Positions 20,796 to 29,328 of a DNA stretch of 64,000 nucleotides are shown here, piece after piece. The translations under genes and the position numbers were made by a program. Within the stretch, counting starts at the first letter, position 1; every line of letters begins with the position of its first letter. The notes below the pieces were generated by a model. That model ran no database searches. It saw only the letters and a program-made list of their open reading frames with translations, and had not been told where the DNA came from. This stretch comes from PMNU01 sp035479875 (GTDB lineage Bacteria > Patescibacteriota > Saccharimonadia > Saccharimonadales > UBA4665): the NCBI GenBank assembly GCA_035479875.1, contig DATIIH010000011.1:14661-78660 (forward strand), given 5' to 3'.

Positions 20796-20847
20796 GAAGT
20801 GCTTGCGTGGTCTCTTATGCGTTAGGCGCGCCAGCACTCATCACCCC
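20789..20847 (-). promoter_or_regulatory. Antiterminator of the PLP-fold gene leader
   Basis: On the minus strand GGGGTGATGAGTGCT (20847-20833) pairs with AGCACTTCATCCCCC (20803-20789), giving 14 pairs with two single-base bulges. The second arm contains the terminator's 5' arm, so the two structures exclude each other. CTCGTCATTCCC just upstream can instead pair with the first arm, giving the classical 1:2, 2:3 and 3:4 arrangement. Confidence 0.75.
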
Positions 20848-20893
20848 GGGTGGGAATGACGAGACAAATGCGTGCAAACTGAAATAAACTCAT
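20822..20893 (-). CDS. Leader peptide of the PLP-fold gene
   Basis: A 23-residue frame with ICLVIPT at codons 9-15 and ending in ECWRA. Codons 16-21 encode the first antiterminator arm, so a ribosome reaching the stop would mask it. Codons 11-14 encode the competing region 1. A ribosome paused at the Ile, Cys, Leu or Val codons would free the antiterminator. Ile/Leu/Val-rich leaders control branched-chain genes elsewhere, and threonine dehydratase is such a gene, so the match is suggestive. Expression is not proven. Confidence 0.6.
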   Translation of the reverse strand: MSLFQFARICLVIPTRGDECWRA

Positions 20894-20903
20894 AACGTAG
20901 CAA

Positions 20904-20932
20904 AGTATGCACCCAACTTGCACATTATGCAA
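20904..20932 (-). promoter_or_regulatory. Promoter of the PLP-fold gene leader
   Basis: On the minus strand TTGCAT (20932-20927), 17 bases, CATACT (20909-20904). The -10 box ends about 10 bases before the leader peptide ATG, giving a nearly leaderless leader frame. Confidence 0.55.
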
Positions 20933-20942
20933 GACATTACCC

Positions 20943-20971
20943 TTTACACCGCTGTAAGTTTCCGATACAAT
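20943..20971 (+). promoter_or_regulatory. tuf-rpsJ promoter
   Basis: TTTACA (20943-20948), 17 bases, TACAAT (20966-20971). The leader is about 60 bases with AAGGAG before the tuf ATG. It diverges from the PLP-fold gene promoter only some 10 bases away. Confidence 0.75.
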
Positions 20972-21039
20972 AGGCGGGTCGCTCGTGTGAGATTATCTAC
21001 TCATGCAGATGCTAATACTAATTTTTAAGGAGTCATTTA

Positions 21040-22224
<1,185 letters not shown>

Positions 22225-22269
22225 CCTAACTAGCCCGAGAAGGCTCGCACATTAAGAAGGAAACAGCAA

Positions 22270-22599
22270 ATGGTAGCAGAACCAAAGAAAGATCAAAAGC
22301 AACGTATTCGTATTCGCCTTAAGGCCTACGACCACAAAGTGATTGACCAAGCCGCAAAACAAATCGTAGACACGGCGCTCCGCACGGGCGCTACCATTGC
22401 TGGGCCCATCCCACTGCCTACCGACCGGAGCACTTTCACGGTCGTCAAGTCCCCTCATGTTTACAAGAAGGGACGAGAGCAGTTTGAGATGCGTGTCCAC
22501 AAACGTCTGATCGACGTCAGCGAACCAACGCCCAAAACCATCGACAGCCTCATGAACTTGAGCTTGCCGTCGGGCGTCGACATCGAAATCAAGATGTAA
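22270..22599 (+). CDS. rpsJ: Ribosomal protein uS10
   Basis: A 109-residue 30S head protein, also the NusE transcription-antitermination partner in other bacteria. Conserved segments include RIRLKAYDHKVIDQAAKQIV, GPIPLPTDRSTFTVVKSPH and FEMRVHKRLIDV. AAGGAAA precedes the ATG. It normally starts the S10 operon; here it is the tail of tuf-rpsJ, closed by a terminator. Confidence 0.96.
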   Translation: MVAEPKKDQKQRIRIRLKAYDHKVIDQAAKQIVDTALRTGATIAGPIPLPTDRSTFTVVKSPHVYKKGREQFEMRVHKRLIDVSEPTPKTIDSLMNLSLPSGVDIEIKM

Positions 22600-22619
22600 G
22601 GTGCGATAAGACAAGATCA

Positions 22620-22650
22620 TAAAAACCGCCGAGCAATCGGCGGTTTTTGC
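22620..22650 (+). terminator. Terminator after rpsJ
   Basis: AAAAACCGCCGA pairs with TCGGCGGTTTTT. It separates tuf-rpsJ from idi, whose -10 box begins right after its T run. Confidence 0.88.
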
Positions 22651-22656
22651 TATAGT
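22651..22656 (+). promoter_or_regulatory. -10 box of idi, leaderless
   Basis: TATAGT ends six bases before the idi ATG at 22663. No Shine-Dalgarno or good -35 is visible; the -35 position falls in the preceding terminator hairpin. Confidence 0.5.
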
Positions 22657-22662
22657 AGCTGC

Positions 22663-23220
22663 ATGACAGAAGTTGAGCAGATTGCATTTGTAGACGAGAA
22701 CGGCAAACCGACTGGTGAGGTCGGGCCCAAGTTAGCGAGTCACACGGCCAACACTCAATTACACCTGGCGTTTTCGTGCTACATTTTCCGTCGGAGTGAC
22801 GGCAAGTTTTTGGCCACGCAGCGGGCGTTATCTAAAAAGGTGTGGCCAGGCGTCTGGACCAATAGTGTATGCGGGCATCCGGCACCGGGTGAGCCGATAG
22901 AAGACGCCATTCGCCGCCGTGCCGCCTACGAAATCGGCGTGCATAACCTGCAAGACATTACCTGTATGCTACCCAATTACCGCTATACCACCCCACCGTA
23001 TAACGGCATCATCGAAAATGAGTTTTGCCCTGTGTTTTTTGCGTACACGGACGAAGAGCCTGCGCCCAACGCGGAAGAAGTCGAAGCCTACAAATGGCTC
23101 GCGTGGCCGGAGTATGTGCAACTTCTTGGGGCTACCCCCGAAAATATGAGTTACTGGGCTAAAGATCAATTCTCGCAGCTACAAAATAAAGACCTGAAGC
23201 CCTTCTTACGGGCCGCCTAG
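22663..23220 (+). CDS. idi: Isopentenyl-diphosphate delta-isomerase, type I
   Basis: A 185-residue Nudix-type isomerase that interconverts isopentenyl and dimethylallyl diphosphate. Both catalytic signatures are present: NSVCGHPAPGE, with the active-site Cys, and ENEFCPVFF, with the catalytic Glu. The Nudix-like region (GEPIEDAIRRRAAYEIGV) lies between them. Type I enzymes need Mg and another divalent metal rather than flavin. No other isoprenoid genes are nearby, so it may serve polyprenyl carrier synthesis from acquired or separately made precursors. Confidence 0.93.
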   Translation: MTEVEQIAFVDENGKPTGEVGPKLASHTANTQLHLAFSCYIFRRSDGKFLATQRALSKKVWPGVWTNSVCGHPAPGEPIEDAIRRRAAYEIGVHNLQDITCMLPNYRYTTPPYNGIIENEFCPVFFAYTDEEPAPNAEEVEAYKWLAWPEYVQLLGATPENMSYWAKDQFSQLQNKDLKPFLRAA

Positions 23221-23231
23221 GCGTGATGGGC

Positions 23232-23260
23232 TTGCATATACTAGTTAAACCAGTTACCAT
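23232..23260 (+). promoter_or_regulatory. Promoter of the Phe-rich leader
   Basis: TTGCAT (23232-23237), 17 bases, TACCAT (23255-23260). The -10 box ends seven bases before the leader peptide ATG at 23268. Confidence 0.6.
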
Positions 23261-23267
23261 ATTCGTT

Positions 23268-23345
23268 ATGGTTCACAAACTTGTATTGCGCAGCATTTTT
23301 ATTTTCAGCTTCCTCGGGCTGCGCTTCAACATGGTTGGAGCCTGA
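23268..23345 (+). CDS. Phe-rich leader peptide
   Basis: A 25-residue frame containing IFIFSFLGLRF, with Phe codons at positions 11, 13, 15 and 20. Its last codons (ATG GTT GGA GCC TGA) form the first arm of the antiterminator. No Shine-Dalgarno; the start is leaderless by spacing. The architecture is like pheL-type attenuators, but the downstream gene is an orphan and not a recognised Phe-related gene. Confidence 0.6.
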   Translation: MVHKLVLRSIFIFSFLGLRFNMVGA

Positions 23346-23400
23346 GCGGAAGCTCACAGCGCAGCCCAGTAAATAGGCTCCAACCAAGGAGCCTATTTTT
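23316..23400 (+). promoter_or_regulatory. Three-state attenuator
   Basis: GCTTCAAC (23322-23329) pairs with GTTGGAGC (23334-23341). GGTTGGAGCC (23333-23342) pairs perfectly with GGCTCCAACC (23376-23385). AAATAGGCTCC (23371-23381) pairs perfectly with GGAGCCTATTT (23388-23398) as a terminator. GGGCTGCGC (23316-23324) also pairs with GCGCAGCCC (23359-23367). The antiterminator and terminator share bases 23376-23381, so only one can form. Confidence 0.8.
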
Positions 23401-23405
23401 AATTT
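23371..23405 (+). terminator. Conditional terminator before the 69-residue orphan
   Basis: An 11-bp perfect stem (23371-23381 with 23388-23398) around AACCAA, followed by T-rich sequence. It lies upstream of the orphan's ribosome site GAGAGGA. Confidence 0.85.
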
Positions 23406-23419
23406 TGAGAGGACTTTTT

Positions 23420-23629
23420 ATGAAGAATGTTAGACATGATGCTTTAGGTGGACCAAATGATGAAGTGCAGGTTGGCCCAGACAGGTCCGCCTTAGAAACC
23501 GTCGTCGCTGGAATGGCAGGGCCGGTAGCGGTTGGGGGTGGCGAGGCCAGGTCGCTCGCACGGATTGATGCAATGCTGCCAGGTTGGCAGGATTCGCCCG
23601 AAGGCGTGTCAATGCTAACACGCTGGTAG
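23420..23629 (+). CDS. 69-residue orphan protein under attenuator control
   Basis: A small protein of unknown family beginning MKNVRHDALGGPNDEVQVG. It is rich in Gly, Ala and Val with no membrane segment and ends in MLTRW. ATG 23420 is chosen because GAGAGGA lies seven bases upstream; a TTG at 23405 would add five residues. It is the only gene between the conditional terminator and the next promoter, so an elaborate control region serves a tiny gene. It could be the remnant of a longer amino-acid related gene. Confidence 0.5.
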   Translation: MKNVRHDALGGPNDEVQVGPDRSALETVVAGMAGPVAVGGGEARSLARIDAMLPGWQDSPEGVSMLTRW

Positions 23630-23669
23630 CGCTTGCACCCAGACGCCGCGGCGTGCTTAAATACTGCTA

Positions 23670-23954
23670 ATGGCTAAACCAAAAAAGCGCGCCGCGGCTA
23701 AAAGTAGCGGCAACCAAGAGCTAGACGGGTTATACCTGTTAAAACTGGCGTTGTACGTGATACTGGGATCGCTGTGGGTCAAGCTGTCGCATGGCAGCGA
23801 CCTCAGCATCCCCGTGCCGGTGGGGCTGATTATCGGGCTCATTTTTGCCGCCCACGAACACTTTAAGCTGGACCGCAAAATTGAGTACGCCGTACTACTC
23901 ATCGCTATGCTCGTTGGCTATTTCGCCCCTTACGGCTTATATATCAGCTTTTAG
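23670..23954 (+). CDS. Small integral membrane protein
   Basis: A 94-residue protein with a Lys/Ala-rich N terminus (MAKPKKRAAAKSSG) and about three hydrophobic segments: YLLKLALYVILGSLWV, VPVGLIIGLIFAAHE and YAVLLIAMLVGYFAPYGLY. It is probably in the cytoplasmic membrane. I do not recognise the family. It lies between the orphan and a convergent minus-strand gene, with only 14 bases to that gene's stop. Confidence 0.65.
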   Translation: MAKPKKRAAAKSSGNQELDGLYLLKLALYVILGSLWVKLSHGSDLSIPVPVGLIIGLIFAAHEHFKLDRKIEYAVLLIAMLVGYFAPYGLYISF

Positions 23955-23968
23955 CGAGAGGCTGCACG

Positions 23969-25057
23969 CTAGAATATTGCTATCTGGCCTGTGAAAAGGG
24001 CGCCGATAACTTGGGCGGGCTGCCACTTAATGCCTTCAGCGGCGCGGATTGCATCGATCTGCGTTTGTGCATTAGCGGCCATCTCGGTTACGAGTCCCGC
24101 GGCTTGTCCGATAGTACCTGGCGTATATAAGCCGGGGCAACGCAATCGAGCATTGCGGGCCAGTGTTACGAAACGTCCGTCCCCCATTGGAATTGGTTGG
24201 GCCGGGCCCAATTGGGACCTGCGAGTAACCAGGCTGCGGTCGAATGTTACACAAAGATTGGGGTCAACACCGATATAATCATGGCGCCCCAGGATGCCTT
24301 CGTCGAAGCGCAACGATGCACGACCCTTAGCAGCTTCGTCCAAGTCGAGTGCGCGTATCTCGTCGGCGCTGGCTATATCAGAAATCGGCGGACCGCCGAA
24401 CATCCCATCTGTCAAAACTCGGTCGTAATCCTCGCGGGCAGAGCGGCCTAGTAGTGTGGGCAGCAAAGCAGCGTAGCGCATTTGCAGAACGTCGCCCAAA
24501 AGGATTCTGCTTCCCGAGAAGAGATTTTCCGAGAGCTTGAATGTAAGAGACGCGCCCGTCCGGATGTCCTCCCGCCATTCAGGGTCATAGGTGCCAAGGT
24601 TTAGTTTTTCCAGGCGTATGTTGCTATCCACTGAGAGACAGTTGGCCACCAGACGCGCCTGTGGTGTGAGCTGCGCAGTGGCTACATCGACGAGCGGGCG
24701 CGCGGTATCGACGAGTGATGCAGTCCCTATGTCGCTTACCATGAATGGTCGACCGGTATATCCGCTACGTTCTCGCCAGTTCGATATGAAAGTTTGTGTT
24801 CCATGCTGCACTAGCGAATCACGAACCCTATGGTCTTTCATACCCTGGGCGATGAGACAGATGGCTGCTCCCAAGCTGTGATAGTTTGCCGCCTCCATCG
24901 TTTCGACATCAAGTCTGCTCGAGGCGGCAAACACGGCTTCCACGGCTCGTATATCGGGCGAGCTGGGGTCATCAAGTCTAGAGAGTTCATTACCGGCTAC
25001 GGCGACGAGCGCATCAAAGGCCGGGGACGAAGGGTGTTTGTACGAATCTGCTGACAT
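23969..25057 (-). CDS. Uncharacterised 362-residue protein
   Basis: A soluble-looking protein of no known family to me. It is mainly alpha-helical and Ala/Leu/Arg-rich, with an N-terminal helical half (AFDALVAVAGNELSRLDD, ANYHSLGAAICLIAQGMKD) and a C-terminal half holding LGRHDYIGVDPNLCVTFDRS. No signal peptide, membrane span or catalytic motif is evident. A TATAAT box on the minus strand (25071-25066) ends eight bases before the ATG, giving a leaderless start. Base composition resembles the neighbours. Function unknown. Confidence 0.65.
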   Translation of the reverse strand: MSADSYKHPSSPAFDALVAVAGNELSRLDDPSSPDIRAVEAVFAASSRLDVETMEAANYHSLGAAICLIAQGMKDHRVRDSLVQHGTQTFISNWRERSGYTGRPFMVSDIGTASLVDTARPLVDVATAQLTPQARLVANCLSVDSNIRLEKLNLGTYDPEWREDIRTGASLTFKLSENLFSGSRILLGDVLQMRYAALLPTLLGRSAREDYDRVLTDGMFGGPPISDIASADEIRALDLDEAAKGRASLRFDEGILGRHDYIGVDPNLCVTFDRSLVTRRSQLGPAQPIPMGDGRFVTLARNARLRCPGLYTPGTIGQAAGLVTEMAANAQTQIDAIRAAEGIKWQPAQVIGALFTGQIAIF

Positions 25058-25136
25058 ATCGCGCTATTATATAACAAAGTAGACAAGAATGTAAGTATAG
25101 CTATCGGCGGTATTGTCTGCCGCAGCTCGTTTATTG

Positions 25137-25142
25137 TACAAT
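25137..25142 (+). promoter_or_regulatory. -10 box, leaderless start of the 67-residue gene
   Basis: TACAAT ends six bases before the ATG at 25149. TTGTCT lies 18 bases upstream as a fair -35. Confidence 0.55.
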
Positions 25143-25148
25143 CTCCCC

Positions 25149-25352
25149 ATGCAAGAACACTGGCTAGGGGATGCTCATGACCGAAGGCCGGTTATCGAAG
25201 TGCCTAAAGCTAAGCGGGTGCCCGAGCTGCCGTCAGACGTGATGCCCTCGCCGTCCATTGAGCCTGAAATACCGCAACTCGCTGCGCCGCCGCCTGATAG
25301 TCACGACCCTGAATACTATAAATGGCTATTCAAGTTAGCGGGTATCGATTAA
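25149..25352 (+). CDS. Pro-rich 67-residue orphan protein
   Basis: A short protein with a disordered, proline-rich centre (VPELPSDVMPSPSIEPEIPQ) and a C-terminal helix ending HDPEYYKWLFKLAGID. The start at 25149 is supported by the -10 box six bases upstream. No family recognised. The pattern of a disordered linker plus short aromatic helix suggests a protein-binding peptide, but that is a guess. Confidence 0.5.
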   Translation: MQEHWLGDAHDRRPVIEVPKAKRVPELPSDVMPSPSIEPEIPQLAAPPPDSHDPEYYKWLFKLAGID

Positions 25353-25388
25353 TATTGATCATACTGTTGGTGTAGAATTGTCTACATA

Positions 25389-25418
25389 TTGACAAGGGGT
25401 ACGTTACTCTGGTAAGAT
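25389..25418 (+). promoter_or_regulatory. Promoter of the rplC operon
   Basis: TTGACA (25389-25394), 18 bases, TAAGAT (25413-25418). The leader to rplC is about 150 bases; it holds no clear terminator, and the only notable feature is a ten-codon frame near 25507. Confidence 0.6.
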
Positions 25419-25574
25419 GTAACGGTATATCAAATTCCTGTACTTGGTGATTTGGGAAGGTCGAATCGTAACAGATGAGAAACCGCCCGGAGCCGAGCAT
25501 TTTTATGTCAGTCGTAAGGATGTTTGGCACAGGATAAAAGACATTGGTGGCCCAAGCGTCATGTCGGAGAAACT

Positions 25575-26198
25575 ATGAAAGCACTCATCACTCGAAAGGT
25601 AGGCATGACCAGCACGATCGCCGAAGATGGCGTTGTGCAGGCTGTTACCTTGCTTTCCGCTAGTCCCTGTGTGATTACACAGGTCAAAACCCAGGAGCCC
25701 GACGGTTATACCGCTGTGCAGATCGGTTTTGAAGAAGCAAAAAAGCAAAACGTCAATAAGGCACAACTTGGCCATTTTGCCAAGGCTGGCACCACCATTG
25801 TGCCGAAGATTATTCGCGAGTTTCGTGTAGACGAAATCACTGAAGACCTCAAGGTTGGAGAAACGATCAACCCCGAGGTCTTTTCAGTTGGCGACGAAAT
25901 CGACGCCACCGGCACCTCTAAGGGTAAGGGTTGGGCTGGCACCATTAAGCGCCACAACTTCCACCGCGGTCGCAAGACCCACGGTGGCCGTTCGTATCGC
26001 CGCCCAGGTTCTATCGGCTCGATGTACCCGCAAAAGATTTTTAAGGGTAAGAAGATGGCCGGCCACATGGGCGCCGAGCAAGTAACCGTTAAGAACCTAA
26101 AGGTAGCATTTGTTGACACCGCGCTTGGTGTCATCGGTGTTACTGGCGCGGTTCCTGGCCCACGCAACGGCGTTGTAATTATCAAGGAGGCAAAATAA
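25575..26198 (+). CDS. rplC: Ribosomal protein uL3
   Basis: A 207-residue primary 23S-binding protein. Conserved blocks are MKALITRKVGMTSTIAEDG, WAGTIKRHNFHRGRKTHG and MAGHMGAEQVTVKNL. ATG 25575 is chosen over an in-frame TTG at 25524 because it gives the usual uL3 N terminus and has GGAGA upstream. It opens the long ribosomal protein operon, as rpsJ has moved to tuf. Confidence 0.96.
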   Translation: MKALITRKVGMTSTIAEDGVVQAVTLLSASPCVITQVKTQEPDGYTAVQIGFEEAKKQNVNKAQLGHFAKAGTTIVPKIIREFRVDEITEDLKVGETINPEVFSVGDEIDATGTSKGKGWAGTIKRHNFHRGRKTHGGRSYRRPGSIGSMYPQKIFKGKKMAGHMGAEQVTVKNLKVAFVDTALGVIGVTGAVPGPRNGVVIIKEAK

Positions 26199-26848
26199 TG
26201 GCTACTGTCTCAACTGCACCAGCATTCACCAAGAGCGGCACTAAAGCTGCGACGGCTGCCAAGCTCGACAAGTCTGTCTTTGCAGTCATGCCAGAGAACC
26301 ACGAGCTCCTTAAGCTCGCATACTCTGCGTATCTCGCTAACGGCCGCGGCAACTTGGCACAAACCAAAACTCGCGGCCTTGTTAGTGGTGGTGGTAAGAA
26401 GCCTTGGAAGCAAAAAGGCACAGGCCGGGCTCGTTTTGGCTCTAGCCGTAACCCAATTTGGCGTGGCGGTGGCGTAGCCTTTGGCCCCACCGGCAACGAG
26501 AACTACTCCATTAAGGTCAACGTAACTGCCAAGCGCCAAGCTTTGCGCCAAGCTCTAAGTCTGGCTGCCAGCGAAGGTCGCATTCGTGTTATCGAAACCT
26601 TTGAATGTAAAGACGGTAAGGTTGCGCCAGTAACCAAGCTACTCGGCAAACTCGACGCTACCGGCAATGTGCTGATCGTGGTGAGCGTTAAAGACGATCT
26701 CACCGAGCGCGCTACTAACAACCTGCAAGGCGTCAAGATCACTCAGGCCAACTACTTGAGCGTCTACGACATTATGAACGCCGATGTTTTGGTGATAAGC
26801 GAAAAAGCTCTAGCCATGGTTAACGAGTGGCTCGGAGGTACCAAGTAA
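26198..26848 (+). CDS. rplD: Ribosomal protein uL4
   Basis: A 216-residue protein of the exit tunnel. The tunnel loop is seen in RGLVSGGGKKPWKQKGTGRA and RFGSSRNPIWRGGGVAFGP. Its start overlaps rplC by one base. In E. coli L4 represses the S10 operon; whether it does here is unknown. Confidence 0.96.
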   Translation: MATVSTAPAFTKSGTKAATAAKLDKSVFAVMPENHELLKLAYSAYLANGRGNLAQTKTRGLVSGGGKKPWKQKGTGRARFGSSRNPIWRGGGVAFGPTGNENYSIKVNVTAKRQALRQALSLAASEGRIRVIETFECKDGKVAPVTKLLGKLDATGNVLIVVSVKDDLTERATNNLQGVKITQANYLSVYDIMNADVLVISEKALAMVNEWLGGTK

Positions 26849-27195
26849 TGAGTATGACAACTTTCCTGCGCCCTCGCCTCAGCGAGAAAACATATGGCTT
26901 GGGCATCACCAAGAATGTCTACGTTTTTGACGTACCAGCAGACGTAAACAAGCACACCGTAGCTAGCGCTGTTACCGCGCAATTTAAAGTTACTGTGCTA
27001 AAGGTCAATATTGTCAACCAAACCGGCAAAGCTAAGCGTACTGTCCGCAAGGGCGGTCGCGCGGTTGCAGGACAACGTTCTGACATCAAGAAGGCATACG
27101 TCACCCTCAAGGTTGGCGACAAGCTGCCTTTCTTTGACGAACCCGAAGAAGACAAGAAAGCGGGCAAAAAAGCCGCTACCAAGGAGACCAAGTAA
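26848..27195 (+). CDS. rplW: Ribosomal protein uL23
   Basis: A 115-residue protein at the tunnel exit and docking site for trigger factor. Starts MSMTTFLRPRLSEKTYGLG with VNKHTVASAVTAQFKVTV as the rRNA-binding part. It has a Lys-rich C-terminal tail (EEDKKAGKKAATKETK). ATG 26848 overlaps the rplD stop (TAATG), which supports it over an upstream start. Confidence 0.95.
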   Translation: MSMTTFLRPRLSEKTYGLGITKNVYVFDVPADVNKHTVASAVTAQFKVTVLKVNIVNQTGKAKRTVRKGGRAVAGQRSDIKKAYVTLKVGDKLPFFDEPEEDKKAGKKAATKETK

Positions 27196-28031
27196 TGGCT
27201 ATTAAAACTTACCGGCCAATGACCCCCGGTACTCGCGGCATGACCACTCAGGACATGAGCGAGATTACCACCAGGAAACCACTGCGCTCGCTGCTCGTAA
27301 GCAAGCGCGCCCAAAACGGCCGCAACAACCAAGGTCGCATCACCACTCGCCATAAGGGCGGCGGCGCTCGCCGTTTCTATCGCCTGGTGAACTTTAACCT
27401 GGAAAGCGGCATCACTGCCACTATTGAGCACATCGAATACGACCCTAACCGCAGCGCGCGTATCGCCCGTATCAAAGAATCCAACGGCACGTACCACTAC
27501 ATCCTGGCCGCCAAAGATATGAAGGTCGGCCAAGTGATTAAGAGCGGCGAAGAAGCTCCTATCGAGAACGGCAACCGTTTGCCACTCAAGAATATCCCTA
27601 TTGGTAGCACTATCCACGCCATCGAAATGAAAGCCGGCCGCGGCGCCCAATTGGTGCGCTCGGCAGGTAACGGCGCCCAGCTGATGGCTAAAGAAGGCGA
27701 CTACGCTCAGGTACGTTTGCCCAGCGGCGAAGTCCGCTTGGTACGTCTGGAATGCACCGCCAGCATGGGTGTTATCGGCAACGAGCAGCACCAAAACATC
27801 AAGATTGGCAAAGCTGGTCGCAAGCGCCACATGGGCGTTCGCCCAACCGTTCGTGGTGTTGTTATGAACGCCGTAGACCACCCGCACGGTGGTGGTGACG
27901 GTGGTCGTCACCGTATGGCTAAAGCGCCGCGCACCCCATGGGGCCAAAAGACCCTGGGCTACAAGACGCGTACCCGCAAGTCCACGACCAAGTTTATCGT
28001 TAAGAGCCGTCACGCGGCGAAGAGGAAGTAG
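27195..28031 (+). CDS. rplB: Ribosomal protein uL2
   Basis: A 278-residue peptidyl-transferase-centre protein. It has GRNNQGRITTRHKGGGARR, the C-terminal NAVDHPHGGGDGGRH with the conserved His, and a basic tail. Overlaps rplW by one base. Confidence 0.97.
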   Translation: MAIKTYRPMTPGTRGMTTQDMSEITTRKPLRSLLVSKRAQNGRNNQGRITTRHKGGGARRFYRLVNFNLESGITATIEHIEYDPNRSARIARIKESNGTYHYILAAKDMKVGQVIKSGEEAPIENGNRLPLKNIPIGSTIHAIEMKAGRGAQLVRSAGNGAQLMAKEGDYAQVRLPSGEVRLVRLECTASMGVIGNEQHQNIKIGKAGRKRHMGVRPTVRGVVMNAVDHPHGGGDGGRHRMAKAPRTPWGQKTLGYKTRTRKSTTKFIVKSRHAAKRK

Positions 28032-28038
28032 GTAAGAT

Positions 28039-28314
28039 ATGAGTCGTTCACTTAAGAAAGGTCCATACATCGACGCCAAGCTTGCCAAGAAGGCTGCCGC
28101 GTTGGCGAATGATGACCGTACGATTATCAAGACTTGGGCTCGCGCTTGCAGCATCCCACCGGAATTTGTTGGCCGCACCTTTGCGGTGCACAACGGCAAA
28201 GTCCACGTGCCGGTGTTTGTTACCGAGAACATGGTTGGCCACAAGTTGGGCGAATTTTCACCAACCCGCAAGTTCCGCTCACACGGCGGTAAGCTAGCAA
28301 AGGGCGGTAAGTAG
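28039..28314 (+). CDS. rpsS: Ribosomal protein uS19
   Basis: A 91-residue 30S head protein. It shows SRSLKKGPYIDAKL, RTFAVHNGKVHVPVFV and the C-terminal GHKLGEFSPTRKFRSHGG. Seven bases separate it from rplB. Confidence 0.96.
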   Translation: MSRSLKKGPYIDAKLAKKAAALANDDRTIIKTWARACSIPPEFVGRTFAVHNGKVHVPVFVTENMVGHKLGEFSPTRKFRSHGGKLAKGGK

Positions 28315-28315
28315 T

Positions 28316-28696
28316 ATGAGCGTTCTAGCTATCGCTAAAGGCGTCCGCATGAGCCCGCGCAAAGTCGGCGTTGTTGCCGCTTTGGTTCGTGGCCGCACCG
28401 TGGCCGACGCGCTCGTTATCTTGGAGCACACACCACGCCGCACCGCGACGCCGGTTATGAAAACCATCATGAGCGCCCGCGCCAATGCCGACCACAACCA
28501 CAATCTCAAGCCCGACACCCTCCGCATTGTAGAAATCAGCGTCACCCACGGCCCACGCCTCAAGCGTTTCCGCCCTGCCGCACACGGCCGCGCATTGCCA
28601 TTCCAGCGCCGCACCTCGCACATCCGCGTGGTCGTTGACGGCGAAGTCCGGGTGGCCAAAAAGCCGGCTGCTAAGACCGAAGAGGAGAAGAAGTAA
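28316..28696 (+). CDS. rplV: Ribosomal protein uL22
   Basis: A 126-residue tunnel protein. MSPRKVGVVAALVRGRTV and the tunnel-lining beta hairpin FRPAAHGRALPFQRRTSHI are conserved. The C terminus is Lys/Ala-rich (KKPAAKTEEEKK). One base lies between it and rpsS. Confidence 0.95.
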   Translation: MSVLAIAKGVRMSPRKVGVVAALVRGRTVADALVILEHTPRRTATPVMKTIMSARANADHNHNLKPDTLRIVEISVTHGPRLKRFRPAAHGRALPFQRRTSHIRVVVDGEVRVAKKPAAKTEEEKK

Positions 28697-29325
28697 TGGG
28701 CCAGAAAGTTAATCCTATTAGCATGCGCCTCCAGGTCAACAAAGACTGGCGCAGCAAGTGGTTTGTGGGTAAGCGCGAATACGCTAAATACCTGGGCCAA
28801 GACCTTGAAGTCCGCCGCATGGTTCACACTAAGCTGGGATCACGCGCCGCTATTAACAAGGTTGATATTGAGCGTTCGCCAAACCTCGTGACCGTCACAC
28901 TTACCACCGCTAAGGCAGGTGTCGTGATTGGTCGTGGTGGTGCTGGCGCCCAAGAGCTCAAGGCTACCATCGAGAGGATCTATGGCATCCCCGCTCGCGT
29001 TAACATCGAAGAAATCAAGAAGCCCGAAATGTACGCCAAGTTAGTTGCCGAAAACATCGGTCACCAAATTGAGCGCCGCATGAGCTTCCGCCGCGCAATC
29101 AAGAGTGCCAGCGCTGCTACGATGCGCGCCGGTGCCCAAGGCATCCGCATTGAGGTTGCTGGCCGGTTGAACGGTTCAGAAATGTCCCGCCGCGAAAAAG
29201 AAGTAGCTGGTAGCGTACCACTTCACACCCTGCGCGCTGATATCGACTACGCTGCCGTCCGCGCCCGCTGGCCTGGTGCTGGCATCGTCGGTATCAAAGT
29301 ATGGATTTACAAGGGGGAGGCATAG
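28696..29325 (+). CDS. rpsC: Ribosomal protein uS3
   Basis: A 209-residue mRNA-entry protein. The KH domain GXXG loop is in VVIGRGGAGAQELKATIERI, and the C-terminal domain has GAQGIRIEVAGRLNGSEM and GIVGIKVWIYKGE. It overlaps rplV by one base. Confidence 0.97.
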   Translation: MGQKVNPISMRLQVNKDWRSKWFVGKREYAKYLGQDLEVRRMVHTKLGSRAAINKVDIERSPNLVTVTLTTAKAGVVIGRGGAGAQELKATIERIYGIPARVNIEEIKKPEMYAKLVAENIGHQIERRMSFRRAIKSASAATMRAGAQGIRIEVAGRLNGSEMSRREKEVAGSVPLHTLRADIDYAAVRARWPGAGIVGIKVWIYKGEA

Positions 29326-29328
29326 ATC

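Noticed and set aside
20763..20837. 25-residue N-terminal extension of the PLP-fold protein.
   Set aside because: It would be translated through the terminator hairpin and overlap the leader peptide in another frame.
25524..25574. Extended uL3 N terminus from TTG 25524.
   Set aside because: The usual uL3 start is at ATG 25575; the extension is not seen in the family and lies in the mRNA leader.
26919..28271. A 450-residue open frame on the minus strand.
   Set aside because: It is the antisense shadow of rplW, rplB and rpsS; it has no homology-like motifs and no promoter.
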